The translations under genes were made by a program, and so were the position numbers. This document shows, in pieces, positions 8,521-18,038 of a stretch of 64,000 nt of DNA (positions are counted from its first letter, which is position 1; each line of letters opens with the position of its first letter). Source of the stretch: Microcoleus sp. bin48.metabat.b7b8b9.023 (GTDB lineage: Bacteria > Cyanobacteriota > Cyanobacteriia > Cyanobacteriales > Microcoleaceae). The notes below the pieces were generated by a model. That model was not told where the DNA came from. It saw only the letters and a program-made list of their open reading frames with translations, and searched no databases. The stretch spans positions 26,724 through 90,723 of the forward strand of contig NZ_JAAFKG010000031.1 of the NCBI RefSeq assembly GCF_013299185.1. The letters are read 5' to 3'.

Positions 8521-11500
8521 ATGATAAAAAATGATTCCTCCAAGCATCTGCCGACTTTAGATCAAGTAATTGACCGCTCCCCCTTGACAGTTGCGCCCGA
8601 TACCCCATTAGCAGAAGTAATTACCCTGATGGGCCAACGGCGCGGAAGTTGCTCTATAAACCCAGACATTCCACCCACCGATATCTACCCGCAACTCACA
8701 GAAATCTCAAATCCCCTCACCTCAAGCGCCCTCAGAGACGCCAGAGGTATCTGCGTCTTTGTCGTCGAACAATCCCTCGAAAAATCCGACTCGCAATCTG
8801 CTCAAAATTCTCAATTGCAAGGAATCTTCACTGAGAGGGATCTCGTCGATTTGATTGCATCTGGCAAAAACTTAAAAAATGTTACGATCGCAGAAGTTAT
8901 GCAGCAGCCGACAGCAACTCTGACGAAAGGTGAAGATAGAGACATTTTTAGCGCCTTAATTCTGTTGGGGCAACAACGAATTCACCATTTGCCAGTATTA
9001 GACAGTGACGGTCAACTTTTAGGAGTAATTACGCCAGAAAGCATTCGCCAAGGGATGGTGCAACCGGCAAATATCTTAAAAATGCGCCTGGTGAAAGAAG
9101 TAATGACTGCACAAGTTATTCAAGCGCCTGTTACCTCGTCAGTTATCAGTTTAGCCGAGTTGATGGCGCAGCACCGCGTTAGCTGCGTGGTAATTACAGC
9201 GCCAACAGAATTATCGATGAATGTGTCGTTCCCAATTCCTGTAGGCATAGTCACGGAACGGGATATTGTCGAATTTCAAGCTTTAGATATAGATTTGTCG
9301 CAGACGATCGCCGAAACTGTAATGAGTAGCCCTTTATTTAGTCTCAAGCCAGAAGACTCGCTTTGGGTGGCTCATCAGGAAATGCAGCAGCGTTTAGTCC
9401 GCAGGTTAGTAGTCACTGCCGAAGGCGGAGAACTGCTGGGAATAGTTACTCAAAGCACTTTACTGAGCGTACTTGACCCGATGGAAATGTCCGGGGCGAT
9501 CGATATTTTGCACGCCAGCGTCCAAGAACAGACTAGCGAATTGCAAAAAGCGATCGCATCTCTAAGCTTGACTAACAGCCGACTGGAACAGGAAATCGTT
9601 ACCCGCAAGCAGGCAGAGGTGCGGCTGCAACTGTTAGAATCTGCCGTAGTTAACGCTAACGACGCGATCGTGATTATGGATGCGGGATACAGCGATATCT
9701 CCGATCCCACCATCATCTATGTCAACGAAGCTTTTACCCAAATGACCGGTTATCGGCCCGCAGAAATTATCGGCCAAACACCGAGTTGTCTGCGCGGGCC
9801 CGACAGCGATGGCGCTCAAGTTGCCAAAATTCGCCGCGCTTTCTCTCGCCGAGAACCCCTGCGCTTGGAATTGATCAACTACCGCAAAGATGGTTCCACT
9901 TATTGGGTGGAACTCAACAGCGTACCAGTTGCTGACGAGTCGGGAAACCTGACTCACTGGGTGTCCGTGCAGCGCGATATTAGCGATCGCAAGCGCATGG
10001 AACAAGCTTTTTTTAAGGAAAAAGAACTAGCTCAAGTTACCCTACAATCGATCGGCGATGCAGTAATCGCTACTGACAGCAACGGCTACATTTCTACCCT
10101 CAATCCAGTTGCCGAAAAACTCACGGGTTGGTCAACCTCAGAAGCTAAAGGTTTGCCCCTAGCGGGCGTGTTGAGAATAGTTGACGAAACTACTCGGATG
10201 CCGATCGAAAATATCGCCCAAATTGCTTTGTACGAAGGTCGGATTGTTGACCAAGGACACAACAGCTTGCTGATTGCGCGCCACAACCGCGAATTTGCGA
10301 TCGACCATTGCGTTGCCCCCATCCACGCTAGTAACGGCACAATTGTCGGGGCCGTCGTTGTATTTCGAGATGTCACCCAAGTGCGAACTCAAGCGCGACA
10401 ACTCACCTGGCAGGCAACTCACGACCCGCTGACGCAATTGGTCAACCGTCACGAATTTGAGTACCAGCTAGAACACGCCCTGCACAGTTCTCAAGGTTAC
10501 GGTCAAGAACACGTGATGCTTTACCTGGATCTCGATCGCTTCAAAATAGTTAACGACACCAGCGGTCACGTTGCAGGCGACGAAATGCTGCGCCAAGTCA
10601 GCCAGCTACTTAAAAGCAATATCCGCAAAACAGATATTTTGGCTCGTCTGGGCGGCGATGAGTTTGCTGTACTCCTGTACAATTGTCCGCCAGAACAGGG
10701 CTTAGATGTTGCAAAATTGCTACTGCAAAACATTCAGGAATTCCGGTTTGCGTGGCAGGACAAAACTTTTGCGATCGGCGTCAGTATCGGTTTGGTGGCA
10801 ATTAATCCCAAAACAGTATCGACTTCTGCGGTGTTGAGCGCGGCCGATCTAGCCTGCTATGCTGCTAAAAATAAAGGCCGCAATCGGGTGCAGGTTTATC
10901 AAGCGGGCGATCGGGAATTAATCAAACAGCACGGCGAAACCCAGTGGGTAGTCGAAATCAATCAAGCTTTAGAAGAGAATCGCTTTCGCTTGTACTCTCA
11001 GCCGATCGTACATTTGCGAGAGCTCCCCACCACCGGCACCCACTGCGAAATCCTCCTCCGCCTCCAGCTTGAGAACGGTCAGTTAGTCTCACCAATGGCA
11101 TTTATTCCGGCTGCCGAACGCTACAACTTGATGCACGCGATCGATCGCTGGGTAATTCGCACTTTATTTAGCAATTTATCTAAAATTTTCACGGCAAATC
11201 TCTTAGTCCAAAACCCCGGCGCAGACAGCGATAAAATAGCTACCTTGCCTGCTTGCTGCTCCTTGTCTAATTCACAAGCTTCATTTACAAAACATCCCAG
11301 CCTTTATGCAATCAACCTTTCTGGGGACAGCCTTAACGAAGAAAAATTCATCGACTTTATTCAAGAGCAGTTTTCTATCTATCAAATACCGCCGGAAATA
11401 ATTTGTTTTGAAATTACCGAAACCGTGGCGATCGCGAATCTCAGCAAAGCAGCCTGCTTAATTTGGAAACTCAAGGAACTCGGCTGCCAGTTTGCCTTGG

Positions 11501-11847
11501 ACGACTTCGGTAGCGGGATGTCTTCCTTTGCTTACCTAAAAAATTTGCCTGTTGACTATATCAAAATAGATGGGAATTTTATTAAAAATCTTGCCGAGAA
11601 TCCTATTGATATTGTCATGGTGGAAGCTATTACCAAAATTGCCCACGCCATGGGAATTAAAACTATTGCCGAGTATGTGGAAAGTCAAGCAGTTATGGAT
11701 AAACTCAAGGAACTTGGGGTAGATTACGGTCAAGGTTATTATTTGGGAAAGCCTCAAAGTTGTAATTTTGGCTCTCCTATTGTAGAGGAAGTTTTGGGGG
11801 AATTTTCGGTTGATTCTTTGGGTTTTGAGACCAAGTTAGCTTCTTGA
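8521..11847 (+). CDS. CBS-PAS-GGDEF-EAL cyclic-di-GMP signalling protein
   Basis: An 1108-residue cytoplasmic protein that probably both makes and degrades c-di-GMP. Residues 10-330 hold two CBS-domain pairs, often adenylate sensors. A coiled linker follows (335-370), then PAS domains at about 372-495 and 505-625. The GGDEF domain has an intact signature (GGDEF, 711-715). The EAL domain begins with a variant EIL motif (843-845) and keeps DDFGSG (994-999) and the EITET stretch, so phosphodiesterase activity is plausible. The first PAS resembles LOV domains (GQTPSCLRGP), but its Cys is not at the flavin-adduct position. A non-conserved insertion (about residues 893-925) interrupts the EAL domain. 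No membrane segment is present. Confidence 0.9.
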   Translation: MIKNDSSKHLPTLDQVIDRSPLTVAPDTPLAEVITLMGQRRGSCSINPDIPPTDIYPQLTEISNPLTSSALRDARGICVFVVEQSLEKSDSQSAQNSQLQGIFTERDLVDLIASGKNLKNVTIAEVMQQPTATLTKGEDRDIFSALILLGQQRIHHLPVLDSDGQLLGVITPESIRQGMVQPANILKMRLVKEVMTAQVIQAPVTSSVISLAELMAQHRVSCVVITAPTELSMNVSFPIPVGIVTERDIVEFQALDIDLSQTIAETVMSSPLFSLKPEDSLWVAHQEMQQRLVRRLVVTAEGGELLGIVTQSTLLSVLDPMEMSGAIDILHASVQEQTSELQKAIASLSLTNSRLEQEIVTRKQAEVRLQLLESAVVNANDAIVIMDAGYSDISDPTIIYVNEAFTQMTGYRPAEIIGQTPSCLRGPDSDGAQVAKIRRAFSRREPLRLELINYRKDGSTYWVELNSVPVADESGNLTHWVSVQRDISDRKRMEQAFFKEKELAQVTLQSIGDAVIATDSNGYISTLNPVAEKLTGWSTSEAKGLPLAGVLRIVDETTRMPIENIAQIALYEGRIVDQGHNSLLIARHNREFAIDHCVAPIHASNGTIVGAVVVFRDVTQVRTQARQLTWQATHDPLTQLVNRHEFEYQLEHALHSSQGYGQEHVMLYLDLDRFKIVNDTSGHVAGDEMLRQVSQLLKSNIRKTDILARLGGDEFAVLLYNCPPEQGLDVAKLLLQNIQEFRFAWQDKTFAIGVSIGLVAINPKTVSTSAVLSAADLACYAAKNKGRNRVQVYQAGDRELIKQHGETQWVVEINQALEENRFRLYSQPIVHLRELPTTGTHCEILLRLQLENGQLVSPMAFIPAAERYNLMHAIDRWVIRTLFSNLSKIFTANLLVQNPGADSDKIATLPACCSLSNSQASFTKHPSLYAINLSGDSLNEEKFIDFIQEQFSIYQIPPEIICFEITETVAIANLSKAACLIWKLKELGCQFALDDFGSGMSSFAYLKNLPVDYIKIDGNFIKNLAENPIDIVMVEAITKIAHAMGIKTIAEYVESQAVMDKLKELGVDYGQGYYLGKPQSCNFGSPIVEEVLGEFSVDSLGFETKLAS

Positions 11848-11871
11848 ATAGTTGACAGTGGTCAGTAGTTA

Positions 11872-11987
11872 TTGGTTATTGGTTATTGGTTATTGGTTGA
11901 AAGTTCCCCATTATCAATTCCCTATTGCCAATTCTCATTTACAACTGTCAACTGTCAACTGTCAACTGTCAACTGTCAACTGATATC
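11872..11987. repeat. Heptamer arrays (TTATTGG)n and (CAACTGT)n
   Basis: Two 7-nt arrays, 11872-11899 and 11941-11982, fill the spacer between the GGDEF-EAL gene and sipA. Confidence 0.8.
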
Positions 11988-12197
11988 AGCTTCAATGTAC
12001 TGACTGTCTAAGAGAAAAGCACCTTTTTCAAAGCGAATGCCCCAATAATTGCCGGGACGCCGATCGATCACAACACCCTGGGCCCCGATCGCAATTACAT
12101 TCGCAGGCCGCAGCATCGGCATCGGTTCGGCAGTTTTCACGAAAGGTGGCATCGCCACAACTCGGACTTTTTGACCGATGGTAAATTCTTTATCCAT
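11976..12197 (-). CDS. sipA: SipA, NblS-interacting regulatory protein (DUF3148)
   Basis: A 73-residue SH3-like-fold protein. The body, with GQKVRVVAMPPFVKTAEPMP, LRPANVI, VIDRRPGNYWGIRF and KGAFLLDSQYIE, matches the cyanobacterial SipA/DUF3148 family. SipA binds the ATP-binding domain of the histidine kinase NblS (Hik33) and modulates phosphorylation in high-light and nutrient-stress signalling. The Met at 12197 (MDKEFTIGQKV) fits the family length. A Met ten codons upstream is in frame, but neither start has a clear Shine-Dalgarno. The gene is monocistronic by appearance and its 3' end touches the CAACTGT repeat array. Confidence 0.85.
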   Translation of the reverse strand: MDKEFTIGQKVRVVAMPPFVKTAEPMPMLRPANVIAIGAQGVVIDRRPGNYWGIRFEKGAFLLDSQYIEADIS

Positions 12198-12269
12198 AGT
12201 TTTTATGTTTTTATTGGCGATCGGCATAACCTAAGCTTAACTGGGAGTGCGATCGATATCTATGAAATT

Positions 12270-12491
12270 TCAGACAGTATCTTTCATGCGTTTGGCCAGC
12301 AAACAATCCTCAAAGCTAAAGGATTCTTCGTCTAAAAAGCTGGAGATTGCCATTTCGATTGCCGCTTCGAGAGGACATTCAAGTTCAGCGGACTTGGACA
12401 AGAGGGCAGCTTTTATATAGTCAGGCAAATAATCGACTAACTGATGAATAGCTTCGGTCGAAAGGTGTTGCGTGGCGATAGTTTGAGTCAT
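12270..12491 (-). CDS. Small paralogue 1 of a tandem pair (unknown function)
   Basis: A 73-residue soluble protein that I do not recognise. It shares a full-length pattern with 12672-12896: LS near the N-terminus, YLPxxIxAAL, AExExPxE, SFLDxExxxFxDC. The protein looks helical. The arrangement of a short helical body and SFLD box recalls small cyanobacterial antitoxin-like or regulatory proteins, but no toxin partner is adjacent. The two copies are separated by 180 nt containing a dispersed 113-bp repeat and a heptamer array. Confidence 0.6.
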   Translation of the reverse strand: MTQTIATQHLSTEAIHQLVDYLPDYIKAALLSKSAELECPLEAAIEMAISSFLDEESFSFEDCLLAKRMKDTV

Positions 12492-12523
12492 GATTCTCTG
12501 ATTTCAAGTTCAGATTCTTTAGT

Positions 12524-12636
12524 TACCAGAAAGAATTGGTTGAAAGCCACCCGCCGGAGTCCGAGAAATGAAAATCAGACTATTCAACTCCAATCCTCTG
12601 ACTTATAGGTAGAGGTCGCTCTCAAACTGTCAACTG
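12524..12636 (-). repeat. 113-bp dispersed element, copy 1
   Basis: The reverse complement of this stretch matches 53917-54030. Shared blocks are CAGTT(T/C)GAGAGCGACCTCTACC, AAGTCAGAGGATTGGAGT, GAATAGTC and CAACCAATTCTTTCTGGTAA. In the second location the element is nested in MITE copy C. Confidence 0.75.
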
Positions 12637-12694
12637 TCAATTGTCAACTGTCAATTGTCAACTGTCAATTGTCAACTGTCAACTGTCAACTGTT
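12629..12694. repeat. Heptamer array (GTCAACT/GTCAATT)n
   Basis: About nine 7-nt units. The array runs into the 3' end of the adjacent small gene and encodes its last residues (LTVDS) and its stop codon. Confidence 0.85.
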
Positions 12695-12896
12695 GAACGC
12701 GCACCGGTTTGCAATCGGCAAAACCAAGTGCTTCGCTATCGAGGAAGCTAGCAATTGGCCTGGACACAACAATTTCGATCGGATATTCAATTTCAGCCGC
12801 ACGGGCAATCAGGGCGGCACGAATTCGTTCGGGAAGGTATTTTAGGATGGCTTCGGCATCGGCAGCAGATAGTTGTTCCAGAGTTGTCGATCGCAT
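12672..12896 (-). CDS. Small paralogue 2 of a tandem pair (unknown function)
   Basis: A 74-residue protein aligned over its whole length with 12270-12491. Shared features are LSxxxAxxxLxYLPERIxAALIxxAAExExP and IASFLDSExLGFADC. The last codons (VQQLTVDS and the stop) are supplied by the CAGTTGA heptamer array, so the C-terminus has been replaced by repeat invasion. Function is unknown. It lies divergent from rbfA with a 121-nt spacer. Confidence 0.6.
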   Translation of the reverse strand: MRSTTLEQLSAADAEAILKYLPERIRAALIARAAEIEYPIEIVVSRPIASFLDSEALGFADCKPVRVQQLTVDS

Positions 12897-13017
12897 GACT
12901 TTAGCTTTCCGGTGGCACGGGACACTAAATCGATTTTGACACCGATCGCGCTACAATTGTCAATCGGGATAAAAACAGCCGATCGGTATGTTATAGAAGA
13001 GGTAGGGAATAATTGCT

Positions 13018-13476
<459 letters not shown>

Positions 13477-13530
13477 TCTCAAATCCGGTGGCATTGGAAT
13501 TATGTAATGCGAGTGTCCAAATCTATGATT

Positions 13531-13596
13531 CCAATGCCCAATTCCCAATGCCCGATTCCCGATTCCCAATTCCCAATTCCCAATTCCCAATTTCCC
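13531..13596. repeat. Heptamer array (CCCAATT)n directly before the GH3 start
   Basis: About nine 7-nt units. It is open in the frame of the downstream gene and reads as repeated NSQFPIP, so an automatic start at 13507 would add a spurious 30-residue extension. Confidence 0.8.
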
Positions 13597-15243
13597 ATGA
13601 TTGACAATCTTTCCTTACCCGAACTTGTAGCCCAGATGTTCGTGGTGCGCGCTTCAGGCTACTTGTTTGACCACCAAATTCGCTATCGGGCCTGGGAACC
13701 AACGGCCGACAAACTCCGCTATTATCTGGAAAATTTGGGCGTGGGTGGGGTGATTTTGGTCGGGGGAAGTGCTGCGGAATTGGCCGTTCGATCGCACCAA
13801 TTGCAGTCTTGGGCAAAATTTCCGCTGCTGCTGGCTGCCGATATTGAGGAAGGTGTCGGCCAGCGGTTCGCCGGGGCGACTTGGTTCGGGCCGCCGATGG
13901 CTATTGCTGAAATTGCGCGGCACGATGCGGGTAAAGCAGATCGCTATGCGGAACAAATGGGCGCTGTGACTGCGATCGAAGCTAGGGCGATCGGTCTCAA
14001 TTGGATTCTCGCACCGGTGGTCGATGTTAACAACAATCCTGACAATCCTGTGATTAACGTCCGCGCTTTTGGCGAGACACCGGAAATTGTCAGCAAATTG
14101 GCAAGTGCTTTTATTCGCGGCGCAGGCGAACACCCGATTTTGACTACGGCTAAGCATTTTCCCGGCCACGGAGATACGGCGGTTGATTCTCACTTGGAAT
14201 TGCCGGTTTTGTCGCATTCGCCCGATCGATTGGCCCAGATTGAGTTGCCTCCTTTTGTAGGGGCGATCGCCTCCGGGGTGGATGCTGTGATGAGTGCTCA
14301 CTTGCTGATTCCGGCTTGGGATGACGAGTTTCCGGCTACTCTTTCTCGCAAAATCTTGATCGGAAAGCTGCGCCAAGAGTTGGGATTTGATGGTTTGATT
14401 GTGACTGATGCTTTGGTGATGGGCGCGATCGCCAATAAGTACGGCCCTAATGAAGCTGCTGTTTTGGCTGCCGAGGCTGGTGCTGATGTTTTGCTGATGC
14501 CGCTTGACCCGGAAGGGGCGATTCTGGCTGTCTGCGAAGCTGTCACTCAAGGGCGACTCGACATATCACAAATCAAAGAATCTGTCAAGCGAATTTGGAA
14601 AGCGAAAATTAAAGTGGGTTTGTCGATCGACCAAACAGCCACAAATCCCAAATTCGACCCGCCTCAACCGCCTCTGAGCAAGGGGGGTAGTTCTAGCGAC
14701 TTAATTTTGCTGGCAACAGCAGAGGCAAGGGCGACGGCTGCCGATATTTTGCGAGATTCTTTAAAATTTGGTGGCGCTTTGCCTTTAGTGGCTAAAAAAA
14801 CCTCGGAAAAGCAAATTTTGCGGAATTTGATTGTTGTAGATGATGTTTTGGGTTGCGAGTTTTTGGGAACACACACCCCGGCGATCGCGATTCCCGAACA
14901 GTTTGGTTACGAATTGCAACTAATTGACGATCGGACAGGCGATTTGAGTCATAATTCAAGCGCAGAGCATTTTTCTCCGACACTGCTGCAAATTTTCATT
15001 CGGGGCAATTGCTTCCGAGGTAGTGCAGGGTTAACCCAAGCGGCTCAAGATTGGTTTAAAAATTTATTAAAGACGGGAGAACTGCAAGCTGTGGTAGTTT
15101 ACGGAAGCCCCTACGTTTTAGAACAATTTTTGCCACACTTGCCTCCGACTATTCCTTATATATTTTGTTTCGGACAAATGCCCGCAGCTCAATCTCTCAC
15201 TGTAGAGTTGCTATTCGGCATTAACAAAACGGGCAATGCTTGA
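13597..15243 (+). CDS. Glycoside hydrolase family 3 protein, NagZ-like beta-N-acetylhexosaminidase
   Basis: A 548-residue enzyme from the Met at 13597. The TIM-barrel domain (1-340) carries the NagZ signature [14 protein letters not shown] at 186-199, where Asp-His is the general acid dyad. The nucleophile Asp is in VTDALVMG (residue 271). NagZ-type enzymes remove GlcNAc from muropeptides during peptidoglycan recycling. Unlike the one-domain proteobacterial NagZ, a C-terminal alpha/beta domain (about 365-548) is present, as in many GH3 enzymes. The linker between the domains contains [10 protein letters not shown], the translation of a dispersed cyanobacterial repeat. The upstream heptamer array is in frame, but I judge it untranslated. 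Confidence 0.85.
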   Translation: MIDNLSLPELVAQMFVVRASGYLFDHQIRYRAWEPTADKLRYYLENLGVGGVILVGGSAAELAVRSHQLQSWAKFPLLLAADIEEGVGQRFAGATWFGPPMAIAEIARHDAGKADRYAEQMGAVTAIEARAIGLNWILAPVVDVNNNPDNPVINVRAFGETPEIVSKLASAFIRGAGEHPILTTAKHFPGHGDTAVDSHLELPVLSHSPDRLAQIELPPFVGAIASGVDAVMSAHLLIPAWDDEFPATLSRKILIGKLRQELGFDGLIVTDALVMGAIANKYGPNEAAVLAAEAGADVLLMPLDPEGAILAVCEAVTQGRLDISQIKESVKRIWKAKIKVGLSIDQTATNPKFDPPQPPLSKGGSSSDLILLATAEARATAADILRDSLKFGGALPLVAKKTSEKQILRNLIVVDDVLGCEFLGTHTPAIAIPEQFGYELQLIDDRTGDLSHNSSAEHFSPTLLQIFIRGNCFRGSAGLTQAAQDWFKNLLKTGELQAVVVYGSPYVLEQFLPHLPPTIPYIFCFGQMPAAQSLTVELLFGINKTGNA

Positions 15244-15599
15244 TCTGCCAGACTGCCAAGTCTTTCCTTGGCTTCACCAGCACTTAAATCGATCCACCCG
15301 GTTTCTGTCAGAAATTTTGCTTTTGCGGCGCAGCATCCAGAAACCGGGAATCTGTCGCAACTTTCTAAGTCCTGAATAAAGCTTTGCCGTAGATTCGCCT
15401 CTTAGCCTGCAACATCTGCCACCCCTCAAAATCCCCAGGCAGATCCCATTGCTCCCTCATCATCTCTATAAGTTTTTCAAATTAATCGGCAAACAGTATC
15501 TCAGTATACAGAAAAAAATTTAACTTCCATAATCCTAAGTTTGGATTATATTATTAACAGGGCCATAATTTTTTAGTAGTAAAACCTTGAGGGCGCATT
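15244..15599. other. 356-nt spacer with AGAAACCGGG palindrome
   Basis: A CCCGGTTTCTG arm at 15297 is mirrored by CCAGAAACCGGG ending at 15348, a possible terminator or repeat. The rest is AT-rich and probably holds the DUF4327 promoter near 15530-15590. No gene was seen. Confidence 0.65.
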
Positions 15600-15830
15600 A
15601 TGATTCAGTCAACTATCAGAATCCAATACTCTTTAGATGTTATCCAAGACGAAGCACGCCACCTCGTCCATGAAGGCGTACTCAGCAGGCAACAGCCTAT
15701 TTACACACTGTGTCAGTTCATTCCGCCCCGAGAATGGGCTTGCGTAGAAGGAGAATTGGAAAAATGCGATTTCTTGTTGCGCGATCGCATCGCCGACTTA
15801 ATCGGTACTGAAAACTGGGATAACGACTAA
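15600..15830 (+). CDS. DUF4327 family protein
   Basis: A 76-residue protein that matches the small cyanobacterial DUF4327 family along its length: IQYSLDVIQDEARHLV, GVLSRQQPIYTLCQFIPPREW, and ELEKCDFLLRDRIADLIG. The family is confined to cyanobacteria and plant-like lineages as far as I recall, and its function is unknown. The protein is soluble and has one Cys in the central IPPREWACVE block. TTGAGGGCG lies just upstream of the ATG. It stands alone, convergent with the next gene. Confidence 0.8.
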   Translation: MIQSTIRIQYSLDVIQDEARHLVHEGVLSRQQPIYTLCQFIPPREWACVEGELEKCDFLLRDRIADLIGTENWDND

Positions 15831-15895
15831 AGTTTAGTTCTCTTCAATAAGTTGTTTCCAACTAAACTCCGGCTGTGTTAAAGATGCTTACTTCT

Positions 15896-16306
15896 TTAAT
15901 CATGGGAATTTTCGGCGCGCAAATTTTCCAATTCGGCCCTCAGCGCTGCCATCTGTGCAGTTAATTCTTGAATCTCTAGTTTTACATCAGGCTGTACAAC
16001 CAACTCGGGAGTAGTGTCAGTTGCTGTATCCGATTGCTGTGTCGATCCGGATTCCTCGCTGCGTGCATTCTCCCGATCGCCTGGTTGAGAGAAAATAGTA
16101 TCGACAAAATTACGGGCTTCTCGATCGGTCATTTCTCCTTTTTCCAACAACTCCGAAGCTAGTGGACTTAAATCCGACTGACGAAGTTTGTCCAGATTTT
16201 CTTCTCGCTTCTGAGGATCTTGCAATGTCTCAAGTAAAAAGGAAGTTGCACCTAAAGTTAGGTGAAATCCAGTTTGCAGCATTTGAGGCAGGTTATCGGG
16301 ATTCAT
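15896..16306 (-). CDS. Phasin-like coiled-coil protein, unknown function
   Basis: A 136-residue acidic protein. The N-terminal 70 residues are helical (LPQMLQTGFHLTLGATSFLL, then LQDPQKREENLDKL) and resemble phasin or polyhydroxyalkanoate-granule-associated helices. A low-complexity Ser/Thr/Glu linker follows (75-105), and a heptad coiled coil with Leu repeats closes the protein (108-133). A role as a granule- or membrane-associated structural protein is possible. I am not certain of the family. Confidence 0.65.
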   Translation of the reverse strand: MNPDNLPQMLQTGFHLTLGATSFLLETLQDPQKREENLDKLRQSDLSPLASELLEKGEMTDREARNFVDTIFSQPGDRENARSEESGSTQQSDTATDTTPELVVQPDVKLEIQELTAQMAALRAELENLRAENSHD

Positions 16307-16763
16307 CTAAGAAATGCCGCTAGAAAGTTTTTCGGAGTTTTTGGTTCGCCAGTTAATCCCTATGCGGCGGGATTGCCGCTTTTCGAGCGCAGATGCGAAG
16401 TTGTTGGTCGCGATGCCCGTTCACAAAAGTACGCCTTTAGGGGGATGATTTTTTTTCGCAATACAATCATTCTATCATTACTGCGTAAATTCCGAAACGT
16501 CAAGTGTAAAGTTTTGTGAAGAAGACTGACACCTAGCCTGTGGATGGAACAGTCGAGCGATTTGAGATTTGAGATTTGAGATTTGAGATTTGAGATTTGA
16601 GATGGAACAGGAGTTAGGGAGTGCGATCGCCCAAAGCCGGGGCTAGAAACCGGGTTTCTGAGAAAAATTTGCAACGAGAAACGAGAAATATTCGTAGAAA
16701 CCGGGTTTCTGAGGTTGCAAGTGCATAAATCAAATCTATTTTGATCTTTGAGATTTAATGCGG
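16307..16763. other. 457-nt spacer with heptamer array and AGAAACCGGGTTTCT palindromes
   Basis: A TTTGAGA array lies at 16560-16602. Two copies of the perfect palindrome AGAAACCGGGTTTCT lie at 16645-16659 and 16696-16710. No gene or RNA was recognised. Confidence 0.7.
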
Positions 16764-17897
16764 TTAGGGATACAGCGCCTCGCCGGTGGATGGGTCAAAA
16801 ATAAATAGTCGATCGAAGTCAAGCTGTACCGTCAGCCGATCGCCCGGACGCAAGCGAACACCCGCCGGTACTTGTAACTGTACAGTAGTTTCAGCACCCA
16901 ACGCAGGTAAACTCGCCCGGATTAAAATTTCTCGCCCCAGAGGTTCCACTACTTTTACCTCTACATCGAGAGGGACTTTTTCTAAAGCCCAAATATCCCT
17001 ATTGAAATCATCCTCTTCTGCTGTTTGTGGCGTAAAGATTTCTATACTTTCTGGACGAATTCCCAAATCAAATGCTTGTCCTTCTTTCGCCTGCAATCTT
17101 TTATGAATCGAGGGCGGACAGGCTAAAGATTGACTTCCTACCTGAAAAGATTCGTTAGCATAAATTGCAGGTAAAATGTTCATAGCAGGATTGCCTAAAA
17201 ATGTGGCAACCATCCGGTTAGCCGGTTTAGCGTAAATGCTTTGCGGGTCTCCGATTTGCTGAATTTTGCCTCCATTTAAAACTACAATTTTATCAGCTAA
17301 AGTCATCGCTTCCACTTGGTCGTGGGTGACATAAACTGTGGTAATTCCCAGCCTTTGATGGAGTTGTTTGAGTTCGGCCCTAGTGTCGTCTCGCAGTTGG
17401 GCGTCGAGGTTAGAAAGCGGTTCGTCTAAAAGGAATACTTTGGGTTCGCGGGCGATCGCCCTTCCGAGTGCTACCCGCTGCTGCTGTCCGCCTGATAGCT
17501 GTTTCGGCTTGCGGTTGAGGAGGCGATCGATCGAGAGCGATCGGGCTACAATTTCGACTCGTGCTTGAATTTTACTCGGATCGACATTCCGCATCCGCAA
17601 TCCAAAAGCCAAATTTTCGGCGACTGTCATGTGCGGGTAAAGCGCATAATTTTGAAATACCATTGCGACATCGCGCTGTCTCGCCGGAATGTTATTAACT
17701 AAATTATCTCCAATATAAAGATTGCCAGAAGTTGCCGTTTCCAAACCTGCAATTGTCCGCATAATTGTAGACTTTCCGCAGCCGGAGGGCCCGACTAATA
17801 CCCAAAATTCCCCATCCGGGATTTTGAAACTGATGTTTTCAATCGCGGTGACATTTTGGTAGCGTCTGGTAATATTTTCTAAGCGAACATTTGCCAT
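16764..17897 (-). CDS. ABC transporter ATPase, UgpC/MalK type (sugar or polyol import)
   Basis: A 377-residue ATP-binding subunit of a CUT1-type importer. Walker A GPSGCGKST is at 36-44, the signature LSGGQQQR at 134-141, and Walker B LLDEP at 156-160. A C-terminal regulatory OB/TOBE domain (about 240-377) has the LGIRPES motif. It should energise a periplasmic-binding-protein-dependent uptake system at the cytoplasmic membrane. No permease or binding-protein gene lies next to it, which is usual for a shared MalK/MsmK-like ATPase in cyanobacteria. The substrate is unassigned. Confidence 0.9.
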   Translation of the reverse strand: MANVRLENITRRYQNVTAIENISFKIPDGEFWVLVGPSGCGKSTIMRTIAGLETATSGNLYIGDNLVNNIPARQRDVAMVFQNYALYPHMTVAENLAFGLRMRNVDPSKIQARVEIVARSLSIDRLLNRKPKQLSGGQQQRVALGRAIAREPKVFLLDEPLSNLDAQLRDDTRAELKQLHQRLGITTVYVTHDQVEAMTLADKIVVLNGGKIQQIGDPQSIYAKPANRMVATFLGNPAMNILPAIYANESFQVGSQSLACPPSIHKRLQAKEGQAFDLGIRPESIEIFTPQTAEEDDFNRDIWALEKVPLDVEVKVVEPLGREILIRASLPALGAETTVQLQVPAGVRLRPGDRLTVQLDFDRLFIFDPSTGEALYP

Positions 17898-17946
17898 TGT
17901 TATTTGTTAGTAGTTACTGGTTATTAGTTATTTGTTAGAATTGTAG

Positions 17947-18001
17947 GGTGCGTCAGATGAAGTTATACAATGATTATCTAGGGTTTCAGATCTGACGCAC
18001 C
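17947..18001. repeat. GGTGCGTCAGAT inverted repeat
   Basis: A perfect 12-bp arm (17947-17958) with its inverse at 17990-18001. It is embedded in the TGTAGGGTGCG...GCACCTTAC context that recurs in diverged form at 53784 and 54200. It separates the ABC gene from the HD gene. Confidence 0.65.
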
Positions 18002-18038
18002 TTACCATATGTGCCAGTTGGCCTTAGTCCTATGGCTT

